Positions 33,794 to 45,159 of a stretch of 64,000 bases of DNA are shown here, in pieces (the stretch's first letter is position 1; every line of letters begins with the position of its first letter). The notes under the pieces were generated by a model. It worked only from the letters and a program-made list of their open reading frames with translations. It had not been told where the DNA came from and did not search any database. The DNA lies in assembly GCF_932294415.1 (NCBI RefSeq), contig NC_065542.1:41629942-41693941 (forward strand), written 5' to 3'. This DNA is from Quercus robur. Taxonomy: Eukaryota; Streptophyta; Magnoliopsida; Fagales; Fagaceae. Position numbers and translations under genes: made by a program.

Positions 33794-35974
33794 TCAGAAT
33801 TTAAACATATTACCTAAATCATGAAATTCCTCCTCTAATGCCTCAACCTCATCCCTTGATTGGCGATGAGAAATCGGAATTGTGGCTTGAAGCCAATTTT
33901 GTGCACATACAAGGTTTTGAACCATGAGAGGAGAGAGAGAACTTCGAAATGGATCAATAATGCGGCCTCCGGTGCTAAATGCTGACTCAGATGCAATAGT
34001 CGAAGCTGGTACAGCTAGCACATCCTTAGCCACTTTGGACAACAGTTGGTACCTAGTAGAATTGTCCTTCCACCAACCCAATACCTCAAAATTCACATCC
34101 TTTCTACCATCACAATTTTCAGGTAAATACTTTTCAACCTTATTACTACAACCTACAGATTGCTCAACTTCCAAGAAAAGCTCATATCTAGAGTGAACCA
34201 TCACATATGGATCACTAGCATCCCCTTCCATTTGTGTCCTCTCACTCCCACTTGGTTCTTGCACATTTGGGGAATAAATAGAACAATAAAAATTATACAA
34301 CTTCATAAAAAGATCTTTCACCTTATCAACCATCACTTTCCCCATTGCATTCCCATAAATTTTAGAAAAAGAAAACCTCAAAAACCTTAAATTTTTTCAT
34401 GGATCAAAAACCACAACCACATACAAAAGAGGATTAATTTTATCACTTTCCCCCCCAATACTTCTCAAATTTAATTTGCATGTTTGTGGCTGTGTTTTTC
34501 AAGGGGGTGTTTTGGGATTTAACTAAATGAGAAATACTCTCTTGAATAACAAAGATCTCATCGAAGAAGGCATTTGAAGTAACATACAAAGAGCCGGAGA
34601 ACTTCTTTGTTGCATTGTAAAAAAGCCTCAAGAAAGTCACAAATGCCCTACAATTTTGGAAATCACTCATACAAGGAGATCCCAAACCACTACTATCTTC
34701 CTTGTTTCTAAAGTATGACAAATAACCATCATCTTCAAAGTCCATTCTAAGGAACACTTTCTCAAAATTTTCAGTAGTTTCTAACATGAGGTAAGTTGAG
34801 TTCCACCTAGTAGGTACATCTAGACAAAGAAGACTCTTGGACTCCATACCTAACCTCTCCATAAAACTCCTAAAAGTTTGATATTTATTGGGTGAGGACT
34901 TCACATACCTCACAGTTTCACGCACCCTAGCAACAAATGCATCAATTTCTTTCAAATCCTCCCCCACAATGAGATTTAGGATATGGGCACAACACCTCAT
35001 GTGCATGAACTCATTTTCTAAAACTGACCCATTCTAATCTTTTGTTACTCTTTGCAAAAATTTAATTGCGGTTAAATTGGAGCTAGCATTATCCACTGTC
35101 AAAGTGAATATGCCATTAATACCCCACTCACGCAAAGACATCTCAATCTTTCTACCTATAGTCTCCCCCTTGTGATCTTCAACTTGACAAAAATTTAAAA
35201 TTCTCTCATGCAACTTCCAAGCATCATCAATAAAGTGACATGTGAGACACATATAATTCAAATTTTGAATAGAAGTCCATGTCTCCATAGTAAGACACCC
35301 TACAACCCTTAAAGGATTTCCTTAGTTTCTCTCTCTCACTATTATAAATTCCAATCACATCTCTAGCCACAGTTTGACGAGATGGAATATCCTTTAGACG
35401 AAGCTTAGGTTGTAAGGTAGTTACATATTTCTTAAACCCATACCTCTCAACACACCTAAAAGGCAACTCATCAATTATAATCATTTCAGCAAGTGCCTTT
35501 CTAGAAGCCTCAACAGTAAAGGTTGTTAACACAAGTTGGAACCCTTCGTCTCCATCATTTTTGGGTTCAAAAGCTAAGGTTTTCTACCTTTTACCTATAT
35601 CTTCTCTATTAGGGTTTGTGGGACAATTTGTCACATGAGCTAACAAATTACTAGTACCACAACTCTTACTATCAACATGATATGATTTTTTTACAATAAT
35701 TACATATAGCCTTCATGACACCCTCATCTACCTTTACTTTTTCAAAATGATTCCAAACTAAAAACTTTTTTCTACCATTACTAGTACCAGTCTTCACTTT
35801 GCTAGGTGGAACTGGGGGCAGCTCAGCATCAATAGCTTCAGCTAGGGTAGCAACAGCAACCTCTTGGGTGGTAGTAGCACCATCAGCTTGGGTGGCAGTA
35901 GAACCATCAACTTGTGTAGCAGTAGAACCATCAGCTTGTGTAGAAACAAAGGGTGCATTAATGGAGGGTTCCAT
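33794..35974 (-). pseudogene. hAT transposase with BED finger and C-terminal dimerization domain
   Basis: Reading on the minus strand from 35974: a low-complexity N terminus with repeated STATQ/DGSTA units, then a BED zinc finger (CNYC, later HVTNC) and the RNase-H-like DDE core (TWTSIQNLNYMCLTCHF, LTVDNASSN, RCCAHILNLIV). The chain ends in the hAT dimerization domain (DVLAVPASTIASESAFSTGG, then NLVCAQNW) and stops at 33794. Lesions seen: a frame change at the 7-T run 35686-35692, TAG 35584-35586, a frame change near 35296, TAG 35034-35036, a frame change at the 7-C run 34450-34456, and TGA 34397-34399. Two of the frame changes sit in homopolymers. It resembles RICESLEEPER/DAYSLEEPER-type transposases in plan. 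It is probably inactive. Confidence 0.88.
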
Positions 35975-37053
35975 GACCTAAAAAAATCAAATATAAATAT
36001 TAGCAAACTAGAACAACAAGAACAATTAATAATAATAATAATAATCACACAAACTAAAAAGGAAAAACTTTGATGCTTGAATCCAGATAATAGTATTCTA
36101 CATAAAACATAAAACATAAAACTCCAACATAAAAATAAAGCAGTATACTACATAAAACTTAAAACTAAACAAATCCCAGATACAAACAATATGATGCTTG
36201 AAATTTTATTAAATAATAAAAGTAGAAACATTAGTGCTCAAAATTTATTAAACAAAAATAGCAAAACGACAACAACCACCACAACAGCATAAGTAACATT
36301 CATGAACTCTAACAAAAAAAGAACAAAATCCCAACTTTTAACACAAAACACAAAGGGAAACAAAAATCATACCTTAAAGAAACCGTGGGTGTTGGAGTTT
36401 TGAATTTGAAGACTGAAAACCCCACCTGGACAACTTTCAATTTCTAAGTAAAATTAAAATAGGAACAAAATTAATCAAACAAATGAACAAAGAACAAAGT
36501 AAAATGGTTAAGGTTTCAACTTTTTTTAGTTAGGGTTTCAAATTATAAAACTTTGGGTTTATTTGATTTTAACAATAGATTTTTATAACAAATATAATCA
36601 ATGAGAGACTCTAAAAAAGAGAGATGAGAAAAGGTGAATATTTACCTTAATTAGTTTGGAGTAAGAACTGAGTGGGGTGGAAGAACAAGGATGATCTCTT
36701 CAACGGTTCAACCCATATAATTGGTGGCAAGGAGAGGAGTGGGTGCTAGTGGCGGCAGTGACGGCGACTAGGTATGAAGAACTTGTAGTGAGAAGCTAGG
36801 GTTTGGACCTTGGAGTAGAGAGAGGAGAAGTGAGAACTGAGAGTTTGAGAGTTTGGTCTATTCATTGGTGAGAAGACCAAAGCTTAAAGCCTTTAAAGAG
36901 TGAAGATTGAAGACTGAAGAGTGATGAAGATTTCGTATGGAACTAGTGAAGAGATGAGAGAGACAGAGAGAGACAGAGCGTGTCTGAATCTGAGAGATAT
37001 GAGATTAAGATAGAGAGAATGAGAATGTTTGGTGAAGATTGAAGAGATTAGAG

Positions 37054-37078
37054 AGAGAGAGAGAGAGAGAGAGAGAGC
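37054..37078. repeat. (GA)n microsatellite
   Basis: About 12 GA units in the right arm of the hAT element, within a longer AGAGA-rich stretch from about 36955. Confidence 0.85.
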
Positions 37079-37974
37079 ATTTGAGACCGTTGGATTGTGT
37101 TTGTTGGATTGGATGTGAGATTGAGATATCTAATCAAGAAATTGATCTCTAATTGTGATCATTGGATTGTGTTATTAGTTTTGATTTTAATGGTTGATTT
37201 GTAATTTGGTACATTTGCTCTAAATCGCTGATATGATGTGTCTCTGTGCTAGAGTCTACTAATATGACTCAAAGGAGTTTGTAGAGTGTAATTGTAACCG
37301 TAGAATTTGAATCTTGATTTGGTTTAAACGGTTGGATTTGAAATTGGGAAATTGTGCCAAAAAATGCTGTTCAGATTGGTTTCCTCTCTGCTATACATTA
37401 CCTAATAACCGAAGCACAAGGCATGTGAGTGGAAGATTGCTTTATGTTACCTAAGTACTGGTCGGTTCAGTATATTCGGGTTAATTATTTTGTAATCCGA
37501 AACCTAAACCGAATAATTGGTTCTTCTTAAAATAGGACCCATGACTGATCGAGACTTGCATTCGAATCCGCCTGTGGACCTTCGAGTAGGGTGGGTATGG
37601 TCAGGTGGGTCGGATTTTTCAGGTCACTGAACAGCCCTAGTATGTGCACCTGTATATAGGTTGTGATGTTGAATGCAATGGTCAAGCTTCCAAGCAACTA
37701 TGCAAAACCTAAAACATTACTGGGTTCCTTTACCTGGGCTAATTAGAAGTTTACCACCCGAGAGTGCTTTGCCTGCATATATTAAACTCCTAGGGTTGGC
37801 TTGCCTGTGGCATTATGGTTTAGTCGCACACCATTGGAAATGCTTGGTTGGCTTTCAAGTTTCATCCTCATTCCTTGAACATATGGAGGTGACTTTACAC
37901 TAATTTAATTGAAACTGCTTATGACTTGCCAGGCATTAGTCAATGTGGGTGTATCTTGTCATAGGGTTTACTTT

Positions 37975-38135
37975 CTTTTTTTTAAGAGAGTTTCAACTTA
38001 TGACATTCACTCCTAATGACAGCTCTTTGTTATCAGACCAAGGCACCAATTGGTTTTTGGTGTAGGCGGGGATTGAACCCCAGATCTCTTATTCAATCAT
38101 CAGAAACTTTACCAATTGAGCTAACTGGAACTCAC
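37975..38135 (-). mobile_element. tRNA-derived SINE with 16-bp target duplication
   Basis: On the minus strand it starts near GTGAGTTCCAG and has a box A (TAGCTCAATTGGTAAAG, 38123-38107) and a box B (GGGTTCAATCCC, 38080-38069) of RNA polymerase III type. It ends in a poly(A) (the T run at 37975-37982). TCATAGGGTTTACTTT occurs on both sides (37959-37974 and 38136-38151), a perfect 16-bp target duplication. Related copies are at 15935-16064 and about 38560-38630. Confidence 0.88.
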
Positions 38136-38559
38136 TCATAGGGTTTACTTTGATGTGTACATAGAGAGAATTTTCTACAACTATCTTATGTGGCAGACTA
38201 TGATTGGCGGCCAATCACTTTTATATGGATTTACTATTTATAGTCTGCCATATCAGAGTTGTGGCAAAATTGTGGCACAAAAGGTTGTGGTTTTAAATGA
38301 TTTAAATTTTAATAAATTAGTACGTTTAGGGTTAAAATTTGTAAAAATCAAAAGTTTAAGAATGAAGAAAATCATCCAAGAGTTGAGTTTGAGGTGTAGA
38401 TCAAGTTCAAAACCAATTATTAAACGTAGGCATGCAAGTAGCTTTGGTTGGCTATTGAAGGTTGAAACTTGAAACTAATTGATTTTTTTTTCTAGATTTC
38501 ATATGCACTTGTACTCTTTATCAACATATTAAAATATCAATGAATTTCTATTTTTTGTA

Positions 38560-38630
38560 AGTATGATTCGACTCTTGGTCTCTTATTTGACTACAAAAGA
38601 CTTTACCTACTAAATTAACTAGAAAATACT
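38560..38630 (-). mobile_element. Decayed SINE fragment
   Basis: A degraded match to the tRNA-like head of the SINE at 37975-38135 (TTTACCTACTAAATTAACTAG corresponds to box A on the minus strand). Confidence 0.4.
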
Positions 38631-38639
38631 AATCCTATA

Positions 38640-39439
38640 GAGCTTTGTATGTCATTCTTCCTCCGAAATCCCCAATTTGAGCCTCGAAATTTCCAATCAT
38701 TCTCAAACCAATATAGTAATAATAATAATAAAAAAAAAAGATCACTATCAATATACAATTTTTAAATAGATGAATTGAATAAACAGAGCCTTCTTTATTC
38801 TATAATTTAATCGTATAAAATGCTTCTATTTGTATAATATCATGTGTCAATGGTTGAAAGGTTTTCTCAAGCAACGAGAGTAATGTTGTCCGTTTCCATT
38901 TTTTTTTTTTTGTTTGTTTGTTTGTTTTTTATTTATTTATTATTTTATTTATTATTTTTATTTTATTTTATTTTATTTTTAATAAAAATCTCATTAACAA
39001 ACTTTATTGATATTGATGCAGTATCCTTTCATAACCATTTGGATTAGCCACAGCGGTTTCAAAGATGTATTTGATGCCGTATATCTTATTCCACAAATGA
39101 ATGGTATTGGGATGTTTTCTCTCTCAGATCTCTGGTTTGTTGTGTTTGGATTTGGGAGTGATGGATTAAACGGATTGAATCGGGTGGGAAGAACACTTAA
39201 AATAGGTTCGAACAAATTTTAATGGAGTGTAATTTTTTATTATAAAATAAGGTGACATGTAATTTAAAAAATTCCACCGCATTGTTCCATTAGATACATA
39301 GAAAGAAAATTAACAGAAGTTAACATAAGACTGATATTGCTTATTTCTAAAACTTTAGGGATCAATAGCACTCATTTCAAACTTTAGGAACTAATAGTGC
39401 TCAATAGGTAAACTTTAGAGACTAACAATATTATATTTT
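38640..39439. other. Intergenic, low-complexity stretch
   Basis: T/TTTA-rich simple sequence at 38900-38985; otherwise no gene or bounded element recognised. The overlapping open frames at 38994-39222 do not look coding. Confidence 0.45.
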
Positions 39440-39712
39440 AGCATATTTATTGACATCATATGCTATTTTAACTTTCAGAGGATGCATTTTCGTACAAAAC
39501 TTTAAATCATAACACACTCCATCCCTCTCTCAACTTCTTCAATTTCTTTCTCTCTAGATTTGAATGTGTTAATATTCAAAAAAGGGAAAAATAGAATGGA
39601 AGATTTTTATGTTTGATGACCCAATTCACACACTACACAAAGTAGGACCAAAAGGCTTTGTAGCACTCCAAATGATGATTTCTATGCAAACCTCTTCCTT
39701 ACCTTTGTGCCC

Positions 39713-39718
<6 letters not shown>
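39440..39718. repeat. Dispersed repeat, copy 1 (partner at 57925-58197)
   Basis: ATATTTATTGACATCATATG, GCATTTTCGTACAAAACTTT and TTTTATGTTTGATGACCCAA occur in the same order at 57925-58197. Identity by eye is high (roughly nine bases in ten). Class unknown. Confidence 0.75.

Positions 39719-39752
<34 letters not shown>
39717..39752. repeat. (TA)n microsatellite
   Basis: About 18 TA units directly following repeat copy 1. Confidence 0.9.
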
Positions 39753-39754
<2 letters not shown>

Positions 39755-39896
39755 GAAATGATTTGTGACCTTTACTCTCCTCTACTTTCCCTTTCTCTCC
39801 ATCCATCCAAACTAATATAAGAAGAAGACATCCTAATTACAACTTACACGGATTTTCTTTACAATTTTTAAGTATAGGGTTTTACCTGGCCTAAGT

Positions 39897-40853
39897 TTGT
39901 TCCAAATGATTTGGTTGGAATTTGTTCCCCGATTAATTAATTCAATTTACCCAAGTTGATTAATTAGGTTCAATTGCCTGCAAATCGTGAAAGCACTAAC
40001 AAATCACCAAATAATTTAAATGCAGTAGAAATTAAATTAACCCGGTGATTTGATGATAAATGAGGAAAATCTCTCGCAAGACAAAAACCCCACTGGGTGA
40101 TTTTAAGGTCATCACTCCCAAAAATTCACTAATCAACAATCAAGCAGTTACAAGTATAAGAAATTTTACTATTATCCTAGTCTATCCCAAAATACCAACT
40201 TATAGTTGAACATTCGCTTCAATACCCAATTGAACTTGATCTTGTAGTAGCCTTATTTCCCTTGATGTACAAATCTCCAATCTATGATTAACCCTTTGCA
40301 CGGATCCCAATACGTGACTAACTCTAGCAACTTGAATGATGTTGTTGGCTGTAAAGTTCTTCACTTTATCAACAATGAAGATCAGGAAGCACTTGGTTAC
40401 AAAACCCTATGGCGTACAAAACACAATAGCTTCTCACAGAGAAAATAAATCTCTTGGTCTTTGTATCCGTATGTGATGGTTCTTAAAATAAGCCTTATAT
40501 ATGTCTATGTTGTGTGAAAAGAAACCCTAAACAAATACATAAGCTTGGGTCGAATTTCAAACTTGGAAATTTCAAAATCGTAATTCTCGATAAATTGAGG
40601 ATGTGTCGAGCCATCTATGGAGCTTCATATTAAGTCTCGACAAATAGCTCGACAGATGATTGCTATCGAGACTTAATGAACAACTTTTTTTCACTTGTTT
40701 CTTGGACCAATCTTCATGACTTTTAATACGAACACTTGATATGCTTGAACAACATATTTATTGATGTATTAAACCCAGCTTAGATCTACCAAATTACAAG
40801 TAAAGTGCATTTTGTCAAAGGACTAGCTAATTACATAAAATATGACCTTATCA
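39897..40853 (-). mobile_element. Copia-type solo LTR related to the LTR at 49328-50290
   Basis: Read on the minus strand it starts TGATAAGGTCATATTTTATG, passes GCACTTTACTTGTA and CTCGACAGAT-type words, has ATTATTTGGTGATTTGTTAG, and ends near TTAGGCCA. The same order is found in the 5' LTR at 49328-50290, so it is the same or a sister family. No internal domain adjoins it and no clear target duplication was found. Borders are approximate. Confidence 0.65.
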
Positions 40854-41069
40854 GAATTGATTCGATTAGTAGACTTTTAACAAATATTAAGTTGACTATT
40901 TTGATTATGTGGATGTAGTTGGTTTATTTTTTATTTTTTTTATATAGCATTGGATAATTTAGCATGTTAAACTATTTTGCAATATTTGATAGATGCATAT
41001 ATTTTGAAGTACTTTTTATAGTTATGTAGATGGTTATATTTTGATTAATTGTGGATGGTTATGTAGATT

Positions 41070-41076
<7 letters not shown>

Positions 41077-41101
<25 letters not shown>
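41077..41101. repeat. (TA)n microsatellite
   Basis: About 12 TA units just upstream of the gypsy integrase relic. Confidence 0.85.
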
Positions 41102-41104
<3 letters not shown>

Positions 41105-41145
41105 GATGGTTTTATTTTTTTATTTATTTATTTTTTAGTATTGAT

Positions 41146-41542
41146 TTTTTTAAAAATGTTTGTGAACATGTTCGAAATAAATTTGGGATGCAAAATGAGA
41201 AGTGTTGCAAGCAAGCAAATAAGTATCGGAAACCAGCAACTTTCAAGGAAGGTGACTTGGTTTGGATTCATCTTAGGAAGGAAATATTTCCCTCTAAAAG
41301 ATCTTCTAAGTTCTAAGTTGTAGCCTCAAGCTGATGGGCCTTTCAAGGTGCTGCAATGGATTGGTAAGAATGCTTACAAGATTGAGCTACCAAGGGATTA
41401 AGGTATTTCACCAACCATCAATATTTCTGATCTTTCTCCTTTCTATGAAGATCAAGAAGACCAAGTGGACTTCGAGGCAAGTCCTTTTCAACCAATAGAG
41501 TTTGGCATTGGAGTGTCCCAAGTTCCAACAAACCCAATTTGA
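41146..41542 (+). pseudogene. Ty3/gypsy integrase C-terminal relic
   Basis: The frame reads QANKYRKPATFKEGDLVWIH followed by LRKEIFPSKRSSK. This is the GDLVWIHLRKERFPS-type segment after the integrase core in plant Ty3/gypsy polyproteins. After a frame change at about 41310, a second frame gives PQADGPFKVLQWIGKNAYKI and later INISDLSPFYED. No LTRs or upstream pol domains are attached. Confidence 0.75.
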
Positions 41543-41698
41543 TGCTAAGTTTGGCCTAGATTTTTTTCTTAAGTCCAGAAGTGTAGCCAATTATTTTGAA
41601 CGTTTTTCCTCCAAAAAGTATCATTAATAATTTATAGTTTCCAAATAAGTCAAATAGCCTTAATTAGTAATTCCTAGGGAATTATTAGACTTTATGTT

Positions 41699-42020
41699 TG
41701 TTAAATATTAGCATTGATACATCATGTTGAATATGCTAGTATAGATGCGGAAGCGGAAGCATAAAATATAAACACAATAACACACGAGGGTTACGTGGTT
41801 CAGCCTAACGGCCTACATCCACGGAGGAAACCCTGAAGGGCTACATCAATAATATATTATAGTGTAGTACAAATCCTGTGTTACAATGAATTATAACATG
41901 TGTATATATAGTAAACTAAACCCTAGACTAATAGACTTCTAGTACAAGTAGGAGACTTGGCTTGCACTCAAAGTAGAATTAGGCTTGGGCCTATACTAAT
42001 GGGCTAATATATCTCTAACA
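41699..42020 (-). repeat. TRIM LTR, copy 1 (3' LTR on the minus strand)
   Basis: 322 bp; nearly identical to 42315-42636. Confidence 0.92.
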
Positions 42021-42314
42021 CCCCCTCTCAAACTCAAGATGGAAGCTTGATGAAATCTTGAGATTTGATAAGGTTGAGAAGATCCCTTGAATGAAGTTTG
42101 GCTCTGTGACGGTAGTTGGAGGAAGGCAATGGTCTTGTAGTGTTGATGCGACTTCTAACGGTGGCTTGACTATACCGGAGAGTTTTGACGGTAGCAGTAG
42201 GAAGCCAAAGAAGATGAACACAGCGAAAAAAAAACACCGAGGAAGACAAAGATTGCTCTTAAATATACCGTAAGGACAGAAAACCATGGCCACATGAAGG
42301 TGGCTCTGATACCA

Positions 42315-42636
42315 TGTTAAATATTAGCATTGATACACCATGTTGAATATGCTAGTATAGATGCGGAAGCGAAAGCATAAAATATAAACACAATAACACA
42401 CGAGGGTTACGTGGTTTAGCCTAACGGCCTACATCCACGGAGGAAACCCTGAAGGGCTACATCAATAATATATTATAGTGTAGTACAAATCCTGTGTTAC
42501 AATGAATTATAACATGTGTATATATAGTAAACTAAACCCTAGACTAATAGACTTCTAGTACAAGTAGGAGACTTGGCTTGCACTCAAAGTAGAATTAGGC
42601 TTGGGCCTATACTAATGGGCTAATATATCTCTAACA
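42315..42636 (-). repeat. TRIM LTR, copy 2 (5' LTR on the minus strand)
   Basis: 322 bp; adjacent to the tRNA-Met-type primer-binding site at 42301-42314. Confidence 0.92.
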
Positions 42637-42641
42637 ATGTT

Positions 42642-43488
42642 TTAATTTTCCTAAGCTGACAAGTCTTTTATTGTGTTTCTAGTTCTTGAGTCAAGTCTGA
42701 CTTTGGTAATGCAAAATTTAATGTTTTAATTACCATTTTCATTCTCCTATGCTTAAAAAGTTTTTCTAAGCTTTATATAAGTCTTTTTACATAAATAAAT
42801 AAAATTAGAGTGTATTTTCCAATTATATTGCCTTTGTGCTTCAGAAAATGGATTTCTTCTTTAAAAATTTTATTCCATTGGTGGATTCCTTGGGTGGTGA
42901 GTTAGGGTTTTGTATCTTTTTTAGTTGTGTTTTTGTATCTCACAGAGTGGTGAGTCATTTATCTCCTTTATTTATTGAGTGTTTGGTTCAATTATCATTT
43001 TATATTATATTCCAGCCATCCATCATTCAAATATCGAATTAGTTTGAGTTTTCCCTTTCTATTCTAGAATTTTTATCATCTATATTTTTGCACAAGATTA
43101 GCAAGATTGGATCCATATAGGTTTGTTCTTGTCTTTTATGTTTAAACATAACATAAATGAATTTCATAAACATAAAAGAATTTATAAACACATGTTAATT
43201 ATGTACATTAAATTATAATTTATAAAACAATTATTTCATTTATGTTAAAAATGTGTTATATTCTAATTAACAAGTTGTAATAGTATAAATCATATTATGT
43301 AAACATATTCTAATGTTTTTTTTTATTTTTTTTATTTGAGTTTTCATAATGTACGTAAAAAAAAAAAAAAAAAAAAAAAAAATCCAGATGCTCATATAAT
43401 TGATATTCTACTTAAATACATTTACACAATAATAGAAATGACCTATAGTATTTCATTTAATGATGAATTTCTTACATAGTTGCCTAAA
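42642..43488. other. AT-rich intergenic DNA with a poly(A) tract
   Basis: No gene recognised. An A run of about 24 at 43358-43381 might be the tail of an old retroposed sequence, but nothing upstream of it could be identified. Confidence 0.4.
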
Positions 43489-43731
43489 CTTTAGTCATAC
43501 AAACTAGTAGTCATTCAGTTCAAATCAAAAAAGCGATGCAAAGTGAAAGGTTTCTTTACAGTAAAGAAGTTGAGCTCTAGCTTCTCAAGTGCAGTAGAAT
43601 TTTTTGTCCCTTCTCTAAGAAGGTGTTGATTGTCTCCGTGGATTAACTACGTTAATCATCGGCTAGTGGGTTGTCTCTTTTAGGGGATTGGGAAACAAGA
43701 GTGAGGAGAGTGATTTTTTTCAATCAATACT

Positions 43732-45145
43732 ATGGATGATCTTGCATAGAATTGGAACAGACTTTCTCTGTCAAAGAGGGAGGGTTCTAGTTGCAGCCTG
43801 ACAAAAGATGATGGAGTCCCATAATTCTCCATCGCAGCCAAGATTTTTACTAAGAGAGCTTTAAGTATCGATGTTATCGCAAGAACCTTCACTCCATTGT
43901 GGAGGTCTCGCAGTGGTTTTAAGATTAAGTCTCTGGGTGATCATAAAATCCTTTTTAATTTTGACAATAAGAATGATGTTGACAGAATCCTTATGAGTGA
44001 ACCGTGGAGCTTTGACAAGCACCTAGTTGCAATGGAACAATATTAGAAAGATACCCCTCTACATTAGCTCAAGTTTGAGAAGACGAATTTTTGGGTTCAA
44101 ATCCACGATGTTCCATTACGATATATGATAGTGGCTGTAGTTGAAAAAATTTGTGAGGTCATTGGAGATGTCTTTCAACCAAAGGACCCAAAAGATGCAG
44201 ATGGTGGGAGTTTTTTACGTCTTAAAATTTCTATCGACCTATCTTTACCTTTGTGCCGTGGACGTTTGGTTTCTCTAGAGAATGATAAGCAAGTGGGTGA
44301 GCTTTAACTACGAAAGACTTCCGAACCTGTGCTACTGGTGTGGTTGCCTAACTCATGTTGACAAGGATTGTGCTATTTGGATAGAAAGCGAGGGAACACT
44401 CCAAACAAAAGATCGACAATTTGGTTCGAGTATACGCGCACCTACTTTTATGCCATGAAGGAAGAGTGTACTCATGGTGCTTAGATTTTACTCAGCGAAG
44501 AAAAAATCAGGAACGATCAGTCCTAGTTCCACAGTAGTCATCGAGTCCACAAGCAAATCCATGGTGAGTCTAGGACCATCGGAGGGTTTAAGCGGTTGTA
44601 ACGACAAGGAAGGAGGTGTATCACTGGAAGGGGAAGTCCATGGGCTAGCTGGCAACGTTAAAACTACATTTAATCACCATAACATGGGCCTTGATTTCAC
44701 ATATAGACTTCATAACATGATAAATCAGGACTTTATGCCTAAAAGGGTTATTGAAGAGCAAGTCAAGGATTTTGATACCCAACTGAAAGAGATCGATGCT
44801 GAGTTGGCCAAGTCTGATCATCAGAATTTTAATTCAATTAATCATGTTGACTTTGACTCACGTGCACCTAAGTGCCCTTTAGCCCAAGCTCAGAATAATG
44901 AAGCATGTGATCCTCATGATTTGGCTAGGGCTTTCACGCCCTCTGTCCAATTGCGTGTTCTTCCTAAGTGGTCTCACAAAGTGAGAAAAGCAAACCCCAC
45001 GGCAAGGTTAGCAACTGAATTACTCTCAGGTAAAAAATGGGTTGCATCAGATATGGTTATTTGTTATGATTTACCTTCCAAAAGACAACATGTTTATCAG
45101 AGTGATGTTGAAGGATTTTTTGAAGTGGTGGAGGTTGATCATTAG
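43732..45145 (+). pseudogene. LINE ORF1: DUF4283 and CCHC zinc knuckle
   Basis: From ATG 43732 the frame carries the DUF4283 pattern ([46 protein letters not shown]). It changes frame near 44290, then gives [20 protein letters not shown] followed by KDC (a C-x2-C-x4-H-x4-C knuckle). After TGA 44456-44458 a long open part runs to the stop at 45145. ORF1 proteins of this class bind the element RNA. Several stops (for example TAG 43747-43749) make it non-functional. Confidence 0.8.
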
Positions 45146-45159
45146 CCCTGCCAGGAACA

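Larger units (their letters stand above)
31881..37639 (-). mobile_element. hAT transposon, 5.76 kb, with TIRs and 8-bp target duplication
   Basis: The left end TAGGCCTGTCCA and the right end (reverse complement TAGGGCTGTTCA) are terminal inverted repeats. GTACGTGC (31873-31880) and GTATGTGC (37640-37647) form an 8-bp duplication with one mismatch, diagnostic of hAT insertion. The minus strand carries a BED-finger transposase (33794-35974) with a few lesions. The left 1.9 kb holds subterminal repeats, one of them hit by a MITE. The right 1.6 kb is the promoter side, with a (GA)n tract near 37050-37078. Confidence 0.9.
41699..42636 (-). mobile_element. Complete TRIM retrotransposon, 938 bp
   Basis: Two 322-bp LTRs (41699-42020 and 42315-42636) in direct orientation differ at three positions by my reading. 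Each begins TGTTAAATATTAG and ends ATATCTCTAACA on the plus strand. ATGTT flanks both sides (41694-41698 and 42637-42641), a perfect 5-bp target duplication. The internal part is only 294 bp. On the minus strand a primer-binding site TGGTATCAGAGCCA (42314-42301) abuts one LTR, and a purine tract GAGAGGGGG (42029-42021) abuts the other. It has no gag or pol, so it depends on another element's enzymes. Nearly identical LTRs indicate recent insertion. Confidence 0.92.

Noticed and set aside
35799-36073. Plus-strand Ala/Val/Ser-rich frames opposite the hAT transposase start
   Set aside because: They are antisense to repeated STATQ-type codons at the transposase N terminus.
38060-38134. A possible tRNA gene on the minus strand (boxes A and B)
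   Set aside because: The tRNA-like head belongs to a longer unit with a poly(A) end and 16-bp target duplication, so it is a SINE.
42015-42293. A 92-residue protein in the TRIM interior
   Set aside because: It spans the purine tract, has no recognisable domain, and TRIM interiors are normally non-coding.
44474-45145. A 223-residue host gene on the plus strand
   Set aside because: It continues LINE ORF1 in frame and lies within the target-duplication borders of the LINE.
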